64,000 nt of DNA from Paenibacillus sp. NAIST15-1 (GCF_001894745.1 NZ_BBYF01000010.1:164106-228105), one strand, 5' to 3'; shown: positions 9,150 to 18,536, counted from the stretch's first letter. Notes: generated by a model not told the origin, from the sequence alone. Translations and numbers: made by a program.

Positions 9150-10262
9150 ATGAAGAGACAAGAGGTTTTCGAATTAACGGAGAAAGAGATTTTCCCAATT
9201 CAAGAAATCGACTACATTGAACTTTATACAGGGAACGCCAAGCAAGCGATGCACTATTTCGTCAAAGGGTATGGATTCCGCCCTATTGCCTACTCTGGAC
9301 TGGAAACCGGAAACCGGGAGCAAGTATCGTATGTAATCGAGCAGAATAAAATTCGGTTCGTACTCTCTGGCGCTCTCTCTGACGACCATCCAATTGCCGA
9401 GTTCGTCAAATTGCACGGGGACGGGGTCAAAGATGTTGCATTGCGGGTTAGTAATGTTGAAAAGGCTTACAAGGATGCGGTCTCACGCGGCGGAATTCCC
9501 ATTATGGAGCCGGTCGAATATTCGGATGAGCACGGCAAAGTCAAAAAAGCAATCATCGGCACATATGGCGATACGATTCATACGCTGATCGAGCGGGATA
9601 ATTACGAAGGATTGTTCCTTCCTGGCTATCAATCCATCGAAGACACCCTTCCACATCAATCGTCCGGTCTGATCGGCATCGATCATGTCGTCGGCAACGT
9701 GGAGCAAATGGAGGAATGGGTAGCTTACTATGAAAATGTGATGGGCTTCAAGCAAATGATTCATTTCGATGACAAGGATATCAGCACGGAATATTCGGCC
9801 TTGATGTCTAAAGTGATGCATAACGGCGGCAGAATTAAATTCCCGATCAACGAGCCAGCGACTGCCAAGCGCAAATCGCAGATTCAGGAGTATCTGGAAT
9901 ATTACAAAGGAGCGGGTGTACAGCATCTAGCCCTGCTGACGAACGATATTGTCTCTACGGTTACGGCGCTTCGCGAGAACGGGGTCGAGTTCCTGAGCAC
10001 GCCCGATTCCTACTATGAAATGCTGACGGAACGGGTTGGAAGCATTGACGAAGATATTGCCAAGCTTCAGGAATTGAAAATTTTGGTGGATCGCGATGAT
10101 GAAGGCTATTTGCTGCAAATCTTCACGAAGCCGCTTGTCGATAGACCGACGTTGTTTTTCGAGATTATTCAACGCAAAGGAGCTATTGGCTTCGGCGAAG
10201 GCAATTTCAAGGCCTTGTTCGAATCGATCGAACGGGAGCAGGAGCGCCGCGGCAACTTGTAG
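9150..10262 (+). CDS. hppD: 4-hydroxyphenylpyruvate dioxygenase
   Basis: Non-haem Fe(II) enzyme that turns 4-hydroxyphenylpyruvate and O2 into homogentisate, the committed step of tyrosine breakdown. The 370-residue protein has two vicinal-oxygen-chelate domains: residues about 18-150 (non-catalytic) and about 175-345 (catalytic). The 2-His-1-Glu iron triad is visible as H179 (IDHVVGNV), H259 (GVQHLAL) and E338 (LFFEIIQRKG). The C-terminal helix ending FGEGNFKALFESIEREQERRGNL is the usual active-site gate. The ATG is preceded by AGGAGG at ideal spacing. It is first in the operon; the flavin-reductase-like gene follows after 30 bases. Confidence 0.96.
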   Translation: MKRQEVFELTEKEIFPIQEIDYIELYTGNAKQAMHYFVKGYGFRPIAYSGLETGNREQVSYVIEQNKIRFVLSGALSDDHPIAEFVKLHGDGVKDVALRVSNVEKAYKDAVSRGGIPIMEPVEYSDEHGKVKKAIIGTYGDTIHTLIERDNYEGLFLPGYQSIEDTLPHQSSGLIGIDHVVGNVEQMEEWVAYYENVMGFKQMIHFDDKDISTEYSALMSKVMHNGGRIKFPINEPATAKRKSQIQEYLEYYKGAGVQHLALLTNDIVSTVTALRENGVEFLSTPDSYYEMLTERVGSIDEDIAKLQELKILVDRDDEGYLLQIFTKPLVDRPTLFFEIIQRKGAIGFGEGNFKALFESIEREQERRGNL

Positions 10263-10292
10263 CCCCGCGCCGCAGGAAGGAGTAGAAGCCGC

Positions 10293-10904
10293 ATGAATAT
10301 TACACCGCATGATCTGCATTGGAGAGACGCTTATAAGCTGATGATAGGCTCCATCCTGCCGCGACCGATTGCTTTTGTGTCCACGATCGATTCGAACGGT
10401 ATGGCGAACCTGGCGCCGTTCAGTTTTTTCACAGCAATCTGCGCGGATCCGCTTATGATCTGCTTCGCCCCGATGCGCCGAGGGACGGACGGATGCAAGA
10501 AGGACACGCTCGTCAATATTGAAGCAACCGGCGAATTCGTGGTCAACATTGTTGGGGAACAGATTGTCGAGCCGATGAATGAGACAGCTGCTGAATTCGA
10601 TCCTGAGGTGGATGAATTCCAAGTCACGGGCTTGACCCCGATCCCTAGCGAGCTCATTCGCCCCTACCGGGTTCAGGAAAGTGGCATTCACATGGAGTGC
10701 GTTCTCCATGATATCCTGCATTTCGGCGATCAGCCGGGCGCTGGCAGCCTTGTTATCGGCAAGGTCGTAATGATGCATATCAGCGACGAGCTGTATGCCG
10801 ATGGCAAAATCGACATGGAGAAGCTGCTTCCGATTGGACGCATGGCCGGCCAAGTTTACACCCGTGCCACTTCTGACACCTTCATATTGGAAAGAAAAAA
10901 GTAG
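10293..10904 (+). CDS. Flavin reductase-like (FMN-binding split barrel) protein
   Basis: 203 residues with a flavin-reductase-like split-barrel fold: WRDAYKLMIGSILPRPIAFVSTID, MANLAPFSFFTAICADPLMI and KDTLVNIEATGEFVVNIV are typical of the family that binds FMN non-covalently. AAGGAG precedes the ATG. Its place between hppD and fahA shows co-expression with tyrosine degradation, where the standard pathway has no flavin step. It may supply reduced flavin to an unlinked monooxygenase or act on an aromatic intermediate; the sequence does not decide. No signal peptide or membrane segment. Confidence 0.85.
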   Translation: MNITPHDLHWRDAYKLMIGSILPRPIAFVSTIDSNGMANLAPFSFFTAICADPLMICFAPMRRGTDGCKKDTLVNIEATGEFVVNIVGEQIVEPMNETAAEFDPEVDEFQVTGLTPIPSELIRPYRVQESGIHMECVLHDILHFGDQPGAGSLVIGKVVMMHISDELYADGKIDMEKLLPIGRMAGQVYTRATSDTFILERKK

Positions 10905-10929
10905 CGGTATACGGAAAGCGGGAGGTTCT

Positions 10930-11865
10930 ATGAAGTTCGTGACATTTGACACTGGAACCGGCTCGCCGCGTTCCGGTTGGCTGCGGGAAGGCTGCGTCGT
11001 CGATATGCATGAGGTCAGTGCAGGGCGGCTGCCGAGCGATTTGCTGGAATTTGTGCGCCGCCATGAGGATTATATGGAGGAGGCCGAGCGAATCGACAGC
11101 CGCCTTGGCTCAGATGCGAAGGCGATGCACTCGCTTAAGGGCATCTATCCGGCATCCGATGTCTCCTTGCTCGCGCCGCTTCCGAAGCCGCCGAGTGTCC
11201 GCGATTTCTACGCCTTCGAAGCACATGTGATCGGGGCGAGGCGGAGACGGGGACTTGATATCATGCCGGAATGGTACCAGTTCCCGGTGTTTTATTTTAG
11301 CAACCATCAGGCCATTGTAGGCCCGAACGCGCTTATCCGCAAACCGACCGCCACCTCCGCTCTGGATTACGAGCTGGAGGTGGCCTGCGTCATCGGCAAG
11401 GAAGGACGCGATATTACTGCCGAAGAGGCTGATTCCTATATATTCGGCTATTGCATCATGAACGACTGGAGTGCGCGCGATATCCAGAGGGAGGAAGTGA
11501 AGGTCGGCCTCGGCCCGGCCAAGGGCAAGGATTTTGCCACCTCGCTCGGACCCTATCTGGTCACCAAGGACGAGCTGGAACGGTATCGTACAGGTGAGCG
11601 CCATGACTTGGAGATGACGGCTCGCGTCAATGGTGCCGAGTTGTCAAGAGGGAATATGCGCGACCTCCACTATACGTTCGGGAACATGCTCGCGCGGGCA
11701 TCGTCAGACGTCACTTTGTATCCTGGGGATATTATTGGATCGGGTACGGTCGGAACCGGCTGCCTTCTCGAACTGGGGCCGGAGGTTCACCGCTGGCTGG
11801 AGCCCGGCGATGTCGTCGAATTAGAGGTCACGGGACTTGGCTTGCTGCGTAATACCATCGGTTGA
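10930..11865 (+). CDS. fahA: Fumarylacetoacetate hydrolase family protein
   Basis: Predicted to split fumarylacetoacetate (or maleylacetoacetate) into fumarate (or maleate) and acetoacetate. The 311-residue protein has the FAH C-terminal fold with RDFYAFEAHV (catalytic His), PVFYFSNHQAIVGP, the metal ligands in ALDYELEVACVIGKEGRDI, GYCIMNDWSARDIQ, GPAKGKDFATSLGPYLVT and IIGSGTVGTGCLLEL. The start at 10930 follows GGGAGGTTCT; an upstream in-frame ATG at 10795 lies within the preceding gene and is rejected. It lies 25 bases after the flavin reductase gene and 56 before hmgA. Confidence 0.92.
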   Translation: MKFVTFDTGTGSPRSGWLREGCVVDMHEVSAGRLPSDLLEFVRRHEDYMEEAERIDSRLGSDAKAMHSLKGIYPASDVSLLAPLPKPPSVRDFYAFEAHVIGARRRRGLDIMPEWYQFPVFYFSNHQAIVGPNALIRKPTATSALDYELEVACVIGKEGRDITAEEADSYIFGYCIMNDWSARDIQREEVKVGLGPAKGKDFATSLGPYLVTKDELERYRTGERHDLEMTARVNGAELSRGNMRDLHYTFGNMLARASSDVTLYPGDIIGSGTVGTGCLLELGPEVHRWLEPGDVVELEVTGLGLLRNTIG

Positions 11866-11921
11866 AGCGGTTGAAGAAGCCGCTCAACCGGTATTGAATT
11901 GGAAAGAGGAGGATTCGTGTC

Positions 11922-13109
11922 ATGGCCTATTACCGCCGCATGGGAGACATCCCTGGAAAGAGGCATACGATGTTCCGCAAGCCGGACGGCACCCTGTACC
12001 GTGAGCAAGTGATGGGAACGAAGGGGTTCTCCGGCATTCAGTCGATCTTGTATCACCATTATCCGCCGACGGCTATCAGCAAGGCGGAAGTGCATGCCGT
12101 CTTCGATATTGAGTTCGAAGAGCAGGGGGCGCTTCGCCACCGTCATCTATTGACTGGCGATTGCATGGATGCGGACGACGCTGTCGCTGGCAGACGCTAT
12201 ATGCTTGGCAATGAGGATCTGCTTATCGCGACTGCGAACGTCGATCAGCCGATGGATTATTTCTACCGGAACGGGGACGGGGATGAACTGTTGTTCGTAC
12301 ATGAAGGAGAGGGTGCCGTGGAGACGATGTTCGGCACGCTCCATTACCGTCCAGGGGATTATATCAACATACCGATCGGCACGATCTATCGCGTCATACC
12401 GGAGCTGGGGGGCGGACGTACAAAGCTCCTGGTCGTGGAAACGAACAGTTGGATTACAACGCCGAAGCGCTATCGCAACCCGCATGGTCAGCTTTTGGAG
12501 CATAGTCCGTTCTGCGAACGGGATTTCCGCGGGCCGGATAAGCTGGAGACTTACGCTCAGCTTGGTGAATTCGAAGTAAGAACGAAGTCTAGGGGATATA
12601 TCCATCTGCATATATTCAACCATCATCCTTTTGATGTTGTAGGCTGGGATGGGTATTTGTACCCGTGGATTTTCAATATTGCCGATTTCGAGCCGATAAC
12701 GGGCCGCATTCATATGCCGCCGCCGATTCACCAGACCTTCGAGGGGAATAACTTTGTCATTTGCTCCTTCGTGCCTCGATTATACGATTATCATCCCGAT
12801 GGAATTCCTGCCCCCTATTTCCACAGCAATGTAGACAGCGACGAGGTGCTCTATTATGTCAGGGGCAACTTCATGAGCCGCAAGGGAGTGAAGGAAAGTT
12901 CCATTACCTTGCATCCATCAGGCATCCCGCACGGACCGCATCCTGGCAAGATCGAAGACAGCATCGGCAAAAAGGAAACGACAGAGCTTGCGGTCATGAT
13001 CGACACGTTCCGTCCGCTGCGCGTTGTCAAGCAAGCACTGTCCTACGAGGATAGTCAATACATGTACAGCTGGTGCGAGGGGTCGCCGGAAGCATCTCGA
13101 ACCGTGTAA
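11922..13109 (+). CDS. hmgA: Homogentisate 1,2-dioxygenase
   Basis: Opens the homogentisate ring to maleylacetoacetate using Fe(II) and O2. The 395-residue cupin-type protein starts MAYYRRMGDIPGKRHTMFRK and has the N-terminal barrel (YFYRNGDGDELLFVHEGEG, RPGDYINIPIGTIYRV) and C-terminal iron-binding part FHSNVDSDEVLYYVRGNF with His and Glu ligands plus SGIPHGPHPG with the distal His. A strong AGAGGAGG precedes the ATG. It sits between fahA and the CoA transferase genes, in pathway company. Confidence 0.94.
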   Translation: MAYYRRMGDIPGKRHTMFRKPDGTLYREQVMGTKGFSGIQSILYHHYPPTAISKAEVHAVFDIEFEEQGALRHRHLLTGDCMDADDAVAGRRYMLGNEDLLIATANVDQPMDYFYRNGDGDELLFVHEGEGAVETMFGTLHYRPGDYINIPIGTIYRVIPELGGGRTKLLVVETNSWITTPKRYRNPHGQLLEHSPFCERDFRGPDKLETYAQLGEFEVRTKSRGYIHLHIFNHHPFDVVGWDGYLYPWIFNIADFEPITGRIHMPPPIHQTFEGNNFVICSFVPRLYDYHPDGIPAPYFHSNVDSDEVLYYVRGNFMSRKGVKESSITLHPSGIPHGPHPGKIEDSIGKKETTELAVMIDTFRPLRVVKQALSYEDSQYMYSWCEGSPEASRTV

Positions 13110-13170
13110 GCTCGTTAATGACTGCAAGATGTAAGAGCTTCAAGTTACGCTGATGAAAGGAGCGCATCGC

Positions 13171-13899
13171 ATGAAGGATAGGAAAGTCGTGCATTCCGCC
13201 GCTGAGGCGATAAAGGGAATTCAAGAAGGCGCGACCTTGATAGTAGGTGGATTCGGCCTATGCGGGATCCCCGAGCTGGCTATTGCGGCGCTGAGAGACT
13301 GCGGTGTGAAGAATCTGACCGTTGTGAGCAACAATTGCGGCGTGGATGATTGGGGGCTCGGTCTCCTGCTCGCGAACCGCCAGATTAAGAAGATGATCTC
13401 TTCGTATGTTGGGGAGAACAAAATATTCGAACGCCAGCTTCTGAACGGTGAGCTGGAGGTTGAGCTCGTTCCGCAGGGCACACTGGCTGAGCGCATTCGC
13501 GCGGGCGGAGCCGGTATCCCGGCCTTCTATACGGCTACCGGTGTCGGCACGCCGATAGCGGAAGGCAAGGAGCTTAAAGAGTTCAACGGCCGCACATACC
13601 TGATGGAAGAGGCGATTGTCGGAGATTTTGCGTTCGTGAAGGCGTGGAAGGGGGATACGCTCGGAAATCTGATCTACCGGAAGACAGCCCAGAACTTCAA
13701 TCCGTTGGCAGCAGCAGCAGGTAAAATTACGATTGCCGAGGTGGAGGAGCTGGTTGAGCCGGGACAATTGGATCCGAATCATATTCATACGCCTGGTATC
13801 TATGTGCAGCGGATACTTCACGGAACCGGATATGAAAAGCGGGTGGAACGGCGCGTTGTCCAGTCGGCGGCGCAGCAAGGAACGGAGGGATTCGCATGA
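13171..13899 (+). CDS. scoA: 3-oxoacid CoA-transferase subunit A
   Basis: Alpha subunit of succinyl-CoA:3-ketoacid CoA-transferase, which activates the acetoacetate released by fahA to acetoacetyl-CoA. Features: [15 protein letters not shown] (CoA-transferase signature), [64 protein letters not shown] and [15 protein letters not shown] start it at ATG 13171 because AAAGGAG lies 8 bases upstream (242 residues); the ATG at 13153 has no site. It overlaps scoB by 4 bases (ATGA). Confidence 0.95.
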   Translation: MKDRKVVHSAAEAIKGIQEGATLIVGGFGLCGIPELAIAALRDCGVKNLTVVSNNCGVDDWGLGLLLANRQIKKMISSYVGENKIFERQLLNGELEVELVPQGTLAERIRAGGAGIPAFYTATGVGTPIAEGKELKEFNGRTYLMEEAIVGDFAFVKAWKGDTLGNLIYRKTAQNFNPLAAAAGKITIAEVEELVEPGQLDPNHIHTPGIYVQRILHGTGYEKRVERRVVQSAAQQGTEGFA

Positions 13900-14570
13900 G
13901 TGATGCACGTCAAGCCATCGTGCGGCGAGCAGTGCTGGAGATTGCGGACGGGATGACAGTCAATCTCGGCATCGGCATGCCGACCCTCATTGCAGGCATC
14001 ATTCCGCCAGAGTTCGATGTGATGCTCCATTCGGAGAACGGCCTGCTCGGCATCGGGCCATACCCATTAGAGGGGAGCGAGGATCCGGATCTGATTAACG
14101 CAGGCAAGGAGACGGTGAGCGCTGTGGAAGGGGCGTCCTACTTCGACAGTGCCGAGTCGTTCGCCATGATCCGCGGTGGTCATATTGATCTCGCCATTCT
14201 GGGCGGGATGGAAGTATCGGAACAGGGTGATCTGGCGAATTGGATGATTCCCGGCAAAATGATTAAAGGCATGGGAGGCGCCATGGATCTGGTGAATGGT
14301 GCCCGGCGCATCGTCGTCATAATGGAGCATGTGAATAAGCATGGTGAATCTAAAATCAAGCGCGAGTGCAGTTTGCCGCTGACGGGCAAACGAGTCGTCG
14401 ACCGGTTAATTACCGATTTGGCCGTATTTGATTTTACCGAAGAAGGCATGGTCTTGATCGAGACACAGCAAGGAGCTGACGTAGAAGAGATTCGTCACAA
14501 AACCGAGGCGACGTTCCGAATAAGCCCAGCGTTGAACGCGGCGAACGCAGCGCCTCGGGCATCGGAGTAA
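13896..14570 (+). CDS. scoB: 3-oxoacid CoA-transferase subunit B
   Basis: Beta subunit of the acetoacetate CoA-transferase, 224 residues, with the catalytic-Glu motif [25 protein letters not shown] near the N-terminus, [25 protein letters not shown] and [21 protein letters not shown]. Its ATG overlaps the scoA stop as ATGA, so translation is coupled. With the thiolase downstream it converts acetoacetate to two acetyl-CoA. Confidence 0.95.
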   Translation: MSDARQAIVRRAVLEIADGMTVNLGIGMPTLIAGIIPPEFDVMLHSENGLLGIGPYPLEGSEDPDLINAGKETVSAVEGASYFDSAESFAMIRGGHIDLAILGGMEVSEQGDLANWMIPGKMIKGMGGAMDLVNGARRIVVIMEHVNKHGESKIKRECSLPLTGKRVVDRLITDLAVFDFTEEGMVLIETQQGADVEEIRHKTEATFRISPALNAANAAPRASE

Positions 14571-14590
14571 AGGGCTAAGGAGGAGCGTGT

Positions 14591-15709
14591 ATGCAAGTGT
14601 CTGTCAAGATCCCGACAAGAAAAGAAATCGAGCCGCTCGGCGTGTACGTGCCTGGAAAACCGATTGAAGAGGTAAAAAGGGAGTTCGGCCTTACGGAGAT
14701 CATCAAGCTCGCGTCCAATGAAAATCCGTACGGCTGTTCGGAATTGGCCGCCCAGGCTATTGTACGCGAAATGGAGAAGTGCGCCTTGTATCCGGAAGGA
14801 ACCGCTCCCGAATTGGCGGCGAAGCTGTCAGCTCATCTGGGCGTGGAGCCTGAATATTTCATTGTCGGCAATGGTTCCGACGAAATTATCCGTTTACTAA
14901 CGCGGAGTTATATCGCCGCAGGGGACGAGGCGATCATGGCCGATGTCACATTCCCTCGTTACGATACGAACGTTCGTATTGAGGGAGGCGTTCCCGTTGC
15001 GGTGCCGCTCATCGAGGGCGTTCATGATCTGGACGGCATGCTGAAGGCGATCGGCAGCAGGACGAAGATGATCTTCATATGCAACCCGAACAATCCAACC
15101 GGGACAATTGTGGGGCGAAGCGAGCTGCTTGCCTTCATCGAACAGGTACCACGACATATTTTGCTGGTCATCGACGAGGCATATTACGAGTATGTGTCCG
15201 ACCCGGACAACTTACAGACCATACCTCTGCTTGCCAGCTATCCAAATCTGGTCATCTTGCGTACGTTCTCTAAGATTTATGGCTTAGCTGCGCTGCGAGC
15301 AGGCTACGGTATGATGCATCCGAGCATCGTGCAGGAGCTGATCAAGGTAAAGGAGCCGTTCAATTCGAATCGAATGGCGCAAGCTGCGGCTCTTGCCTCA
15401 CTGGACGATACGACGTTCGCCGAAGACTGTGCCCGGCGGAATGAGGCGGAGAGAACCAAGCTGGTTGCGGAATTGAAGCAGTTGGGTCTGTCCTGCTATC
15501 CATCGCACGCCAACTTCCTGATGGTGAAGCTGAATTGTTCTGGTGACGACGTATTCCGCTCGTTACTGGAGCGGGGCGTGGTGGTGCGCGCGGGCAGTTT
15601 GCTCGGCTATCCAGATACGATTCGTGTATCCATAGGAACGGAGCAGGAAAATCAGGTGTTCATCGAGGCGCTTCGGCATATTCTTGGTCCTTGCGTCAAA
15701 TCGGTTTGA
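14591..15709 (+). CDS. hisC: HisC-type PLP aminotransferase, probably tyrosine/phenylalanine aminotransferase
   Basis: Class I/II PLP aminotransferase of 372 residues, closest in motifs to histidinol-phosphate aminotransferase: KLASNENPYG, YPEGTAPELAAKLS, IVGNGSDEIIRLLTR, CNPNNPTGTIV, VIDEAYYEYVSD, the PLP-lysine motif RTFSKIYGLAALRAGYG and a terminal RVSIGTEQEN. HisC-like enzymes often also use aromatic amino acids. Placement in the tyrosine operon, 20 bases after scoB with AAGGAGG, suggests it makes 4-hydroxyphenylpyruvate from tyrosine for HppD; a histidine biosynthesis role is possible but has no support nearby. Confidence 0.88.
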   Translation: MQVSVKIPTRKEIEPLGVYVPGKPIEEVKREFGLTEIIKLASNENPYGCSELAAQAIVREMEKCALYPEGTAPELAAKLSAHLGVEPEYFIVGNGSDEIIRLLTRSYIAAGDEAIMADVTFPRYDTNVRIEGGVPVAVPLIEGVHDLDGMLKAIGSRTKMIFICNPNNPTGTIVGRSELLAFIEQVPRHILLVIDEAYYEYVSDPDNLQTIPLLASYPNLVILRTFSKIYGLAALRAGYGMMHPSIVQELIKVKEPFNSNRMAQAAALASLDDTTFAEDCARRNEAERTKLVAELKQLGLSCYPSHANFLMVKLNCSGDDVFRSLLERGVVVRAGSLLGYPDTIRVSIGTEQENQVFIEALRHILGPCVKSV

Positions 15710-15820
15710 CCAATCGGGCGCTTCTTTATTGCTGACCTATGTTCGAACGGTTGGTATTGGGATATAACGAGCTATGTTTGCATAGCGATGACTTGAATGA
15801 TTATCTATTGCACTTAGTAA

Positions 15821-15890
15821 CTATCAATGTCTATCAGTGAATATCAATGTCTTTCGGTAACTATCGGTGACTATCAGTCACTATCAGTGA
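15821..15890. repeat. Seven tandem 10-bp repeats upstream of the thiolase gene
   Basis: Consecutive 10-base units follow a CTATCAGTGA consensus: CTATCAATGT, CTATCAGTGA, ATATCAATGT, CTTTCGGTAA, CTATCGGTGA, CTATCAGTCA, CTATCAGTGA, with a decayed eighth (CTAAATAATG). The period matches one DNA turn, so copies would present the same face to a protein. They occupy most of the gap between hisC and the thiolase. Confidence 0.85.
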
Positions 15891-15922
15891 CTAAATAATG
15901 CATTGCAGATGGGGGTGGCGAT

Positions 15923-17101
15923 CTGTCTGACGTTGTAATTGCAAGCGCTGTACGAACGCCGATCGGTGCGTTCATGGGCGGATTGAGCGAAGTACCGGCT
16001 GTTGAACTGGGAGCGCGGGTTATCACAGAAGCACTGGGGCGAGCCGGGGTACAGCCGGGATCAGTGCACGAAGTGATCATGGGCAATGTACTGCAGGCGG
16101 GCAGCGGCCAAGGGCCAGCACGTCTGGCCGCAATAAAGGCAGGGCTTCCCTGCGAGGTTCCGGCCGTTACGATTAATAAAATATGCGGCTCAGGTTTGAA
16201 GGCGGTCATCATGGCTGCGCAGGCCATCAAGGCTGATGATGCAGATCTCATTGTCGCGGGCGGCATGGAAAATATGTCGCTTGCACCTTATGTATTGGCG
16301 CAAGGCAGAATGGGATACCGGCTTGGGAATGGGGTAATTGAGGACAGCATCCTCAAAGACGGACTTACCTGCTCGATATGTGACATTCATATGGGCAAAA
16401 CTGCGGAAAATATTGCGGCGAAATATGGCATTGCGAGAGAAGAGCAAGATGCCTTCGCTCTGACGAGTCAACAGCGGGCTCGCGAGGCATGGGAGCGCAG
16501 TGAGTTCTCCGCTGAAATCGTGCCGGTGGAGATTCGAACCAAGAAGGGGCTGTCGACGATTGAAGCCGATGAGCATTTCCGTCCTGATGTGACGGCTGCT
16601 GCCCTGGCTCGACTCAAGCCTGCATTCCAGCCAGACGGCACGGTAACAGCCGGAAATGCTTCCGGCATTAACGATGGAGCGGCAGCGCTAGTGGTCTGCT
16701 CTGGGCGTATGGCGAAGCAGCTTGGGCTGTCCGTGCTGGCGCGCGTCCGCGGCTATGCCTGCACCGGCGTGGATCCAGCCTATATGGGCATGGGCCCTGT
16801 ATCAGCCGCGCAGGCGGCGGTAAAGAAGGCGGGCATGTCGCTGGCGGATATTGACCTGGCGGAAATAAATGAAGCTTTCGCCGCCCAATCGATTGCTGTC
16901 ATCAATGAGCTTGGGATCGATCCAGCAATCGTCAATGTGAACGGCGGTGCCATTGCACTCGGGCATCCGATTGGCGCCAGCGGTGCGCGTATCCTCGTGA
17001 CGCTGTTGCATGCCATGAAGCGCAGGCAAGCAGCCACTGGGCTCGCCACCTTGTGTGTCGGTGGCGGCCACGGCGTCGCTGTCATCGTCGAGCAAGTGTA
17101 A
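15923..17101 (+). CDS. Acetyl-CoA C-acetyltransferase (thiolase), apparent CTG start
   Basis: Thiolase that cleaves acetoacetyl-CoA to two acetyl-CoA, the last step of the pathway encoded upstream. The essential first strand ([19 protein letters not shown]) lies upstream of the first ATG (15974) in a frame bounded by TAA at 15896. That segment has no ATG, GTG or TTG. CTG at 15923, 4 bases after GGGGGTGG, gives 392 residues, the normal family length. Active-site residues are present: C88 in [12 protein letters not shown], His in [11 protein letters not shown] and the second Cys in [14 protein letters not shown] at 15902 is the other conceivable start. Confidence 0.9.
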   Translation: MSDVVIASAVRTPIGAFMGGLSEVPAVELGARVITEALGRAGVQPGSVHEVIMGNVLQAGSGQGPARLAAIKAGLPCEVPAVTINKICGSGLKAVIMAAQAIKADDADLIVAGGMENMSLAPYVLAQGRMGYRLGNGVIEDSILKDGLTCSICDIHMGKTAENIAAKYGIAREEQDAFALTSQQRAREAWERSEFSAEIVPVEIRTKKGLSTIEADEHFRPDVTAAALARLKPAFQPDGTVTAGNASGINDGAAALVVCSGRMAKQLGLSVLARVRGYACTGVDPAYMGMGPVSAAQAAVKKAGMSLADIDLAEINEAFAAQSIAVINELGIDPAIVNVNGGAIALGHPIGASGARILVTLLHAMKRRQAATGLATLCVGGGHGVAVIVEQV

Positions 17102-17117
17102 CCTTTCCATTACGTAG

Positions 17118-17146
17118 CACCTCCGATTCCCATTGAGTCGGAGGTG
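17118..17146 (+). terminator. Hairpin ending the tyrosine operon
   Basis: CACCTCCGA (17118-17126) pairs perfectly with TCGGAGGTG (17138-17146) around an 11-base loop; only a weak TTGTCGTCT tail follows. It starts 16 bases after the thiolase stop. Confidence 0.65.
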
Positions 17147-17281
17147 TTGTCGTCTGATAGAGCTAAGGAAGAATAAACATGAATGAAGTCGTGAAGGGTC
17201 TAAGATGATATGGCTTTATCCTGTATCCGATGATGTGGACAAGATGGATCCATCGTGGTCAAGTTTAAATGTGAAATATTG

Positions 17282-17287
17282 TATAAT
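17282..17287 (+). promoter_or_regulatory. -10 element before the OYE gene
   Basis: A consensus TATAAT lies 43 bases upstream of the start of the NADH:flavin oxidoreductase gene. No good -35 hexamer is found at 16-18 bases, so an activator may be needed. Confidence 0.45.
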
Positions 17288-17329
17288 GATAAAAGGCAGT
17301 ATATTTCAAAGAAAAAAAGGAGGAAAAGC

Positions 17330-18442
17330 ATGATGCAAACCCCATCAGTTGAAGCTTTGTTTAAACCTTTCTCGATTGGCCCACTAGAGCTGAGCAATCG
17401 CATTGTCATGGCGCCTATGACGCGCATGTTCTCTCCAGAGGGTATTCCAGGGGAGAATGTGGAGGCGTACTATAGACGTCGTGCAGAGAATGGTGTTGGG
17501 CTTATTATAACGGAAGGTACAGTCATTAATCATCCTGCAGCAGCGTCACACCCGAATATTCCGAGATTTTATGGAGAAGACGCACTAGATGGTTGGTCTA
17601 GGATCGTTCAGTCGGTACATAAGGCGGGGGGAAGAATTATTCCACAGCTATGGCATGTCGGAACCCAGCGCGCAGTTGGGCAAGCGCCGAATCCAGAGGC
17701 TTTGCCTATTGGCCCATCGGGTATAACAGCTGATGGCTTGAAGGTGAATGAACCGATGACGAAGAACGAAATTGACATGGTAGTGGATGCATTTGCTCAA
17801 GGTGCAGCAGATGCGCAAAGACTTGGTTTTGACGGTATTGAGCTCCATGGGGCACATGGCTATCTTATCGACCAATTTTTCTGGGAACAAACGAACCAGC
17901 GAGAGGATGAGTATGGAGGCGGGATCGTAGAACGGACGCGTTTTGCAGTTGAGATTGTGAAAGCTTGCAGAGATGCCGTTGGTCCAGACTTCCCGATCAT
18001 ATTCCGTTTCTCTCAATGGAAAAGAAGACCCTTTACGGCTAAATTGGCCTATACACCAGATGAGCTGGCTCAATTTTTATCTCCGTTGGTAGATGCAGGG
18101 GTAGATGTATTTCATTGCTCGACTCGACGTTTTTGGGAACCTGAATTCGAAGGTTCTTCTCTTAATTTAGCTGGATGGACGAAGAAGATTACAGGAAAAC
18201 CTGTCATAACTGTAGGCTCTGTGGGATTAGACAGTGAATTTTTAAGTTTCTTTGCGGAGGGTAAAGGGGCCCAGAATGTAAACATTGACGGCTTAATCGA
18301 GAGACTTGAGCAAGATGAATTTGATTTGGTAGCGATAGGCCGGGCTTTGCTCGTCGATCCCGCATGGGCTGCAAAAATACGTGATGGAAGAGTGGATGAG
18401 CTGCTTCCTTTTACCAAGGAAGCGTCAAAAGTATTATTCTAA
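17330..18442 (+). CDS. NADH:flavin oxidoreductase, Old Yellow Enzyme family
   Basis: FMN-dependent TIM-barrel ene-reductase of 370 residues. Seen: FSIGPLELSNRIVMAPMTRM, GVGLIITEGT, RIIPQLWHVGTQ (loop with the flavin-contact residues), GFDGIELHGAHGYLIDQFFWEQTNQR (substrate His/His-type motif), IIFRFSQWK, KPVITVGSVGL and DLVAIGRALLVDP (phosphate binding). AAAGGAGG precedes tandem ATG codons at 17330 and 17333. It is followed by a broken TetR-type gene that might once have controlled it. The natural substrate is unknown. Confidence 0.93.
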   Translation: MMQTPSVEALFKPFSIGPLELSNRIVMAPMTRMFSPEGIPGENVEAYYRRRAENGVGLIITEGTVINHPAAASHPNIPRFYGEDALDGWSRIVQSVHKAGGRIIPQLWHVGTQRAVGQAPNPEALPIGPSGITADGLKVNEPMTKNEIDMVVDAFAQGAADAQRLGFDGIELHGAHGYLIDQFFWEQTNQREDEYGGGIVERTRFAVEIVKACRDAVGPDFPIIFRFSQWKRRPFTAKLAYTPDELAQFLSPLVDAGVDVFHCSTRRFWEPEFEGSSLNLAGWTKKITGKPVITVGSVGLDSEFLSFFAEGKGAQNVNIDGLIERLEQDEFDLVAIGRALLVDPAWAAKIRDGRVDELLPFTKEASKVLF

Positions 18443-18536
18443 TATGTTCGTTTCCTACGTCTAAAGAAGCCACTCTTGGAAACATCCTCTACGTTGATGG
18501 TTATTATGAATACTTGTATAACTTTGGATGACATGA

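Noticed and set aside
14591..15709. Histidine biosynthesis role for the HisC-like gene
   Set aside because: No other his genes nearby and it is embedded in tyrosine catabolism; an aromatic aminotransferase role is preferred.
15821..15890. Tandem repeat as a CRISPR array
   Set aside because: Units are contiguous 10-mers without spacers, and no cas genes are nearby.
15974..17101. Thiolase starting at the first ATG
   Set aside because: This would remove the essential first beta-strand; the upstream CTG start is better supported.
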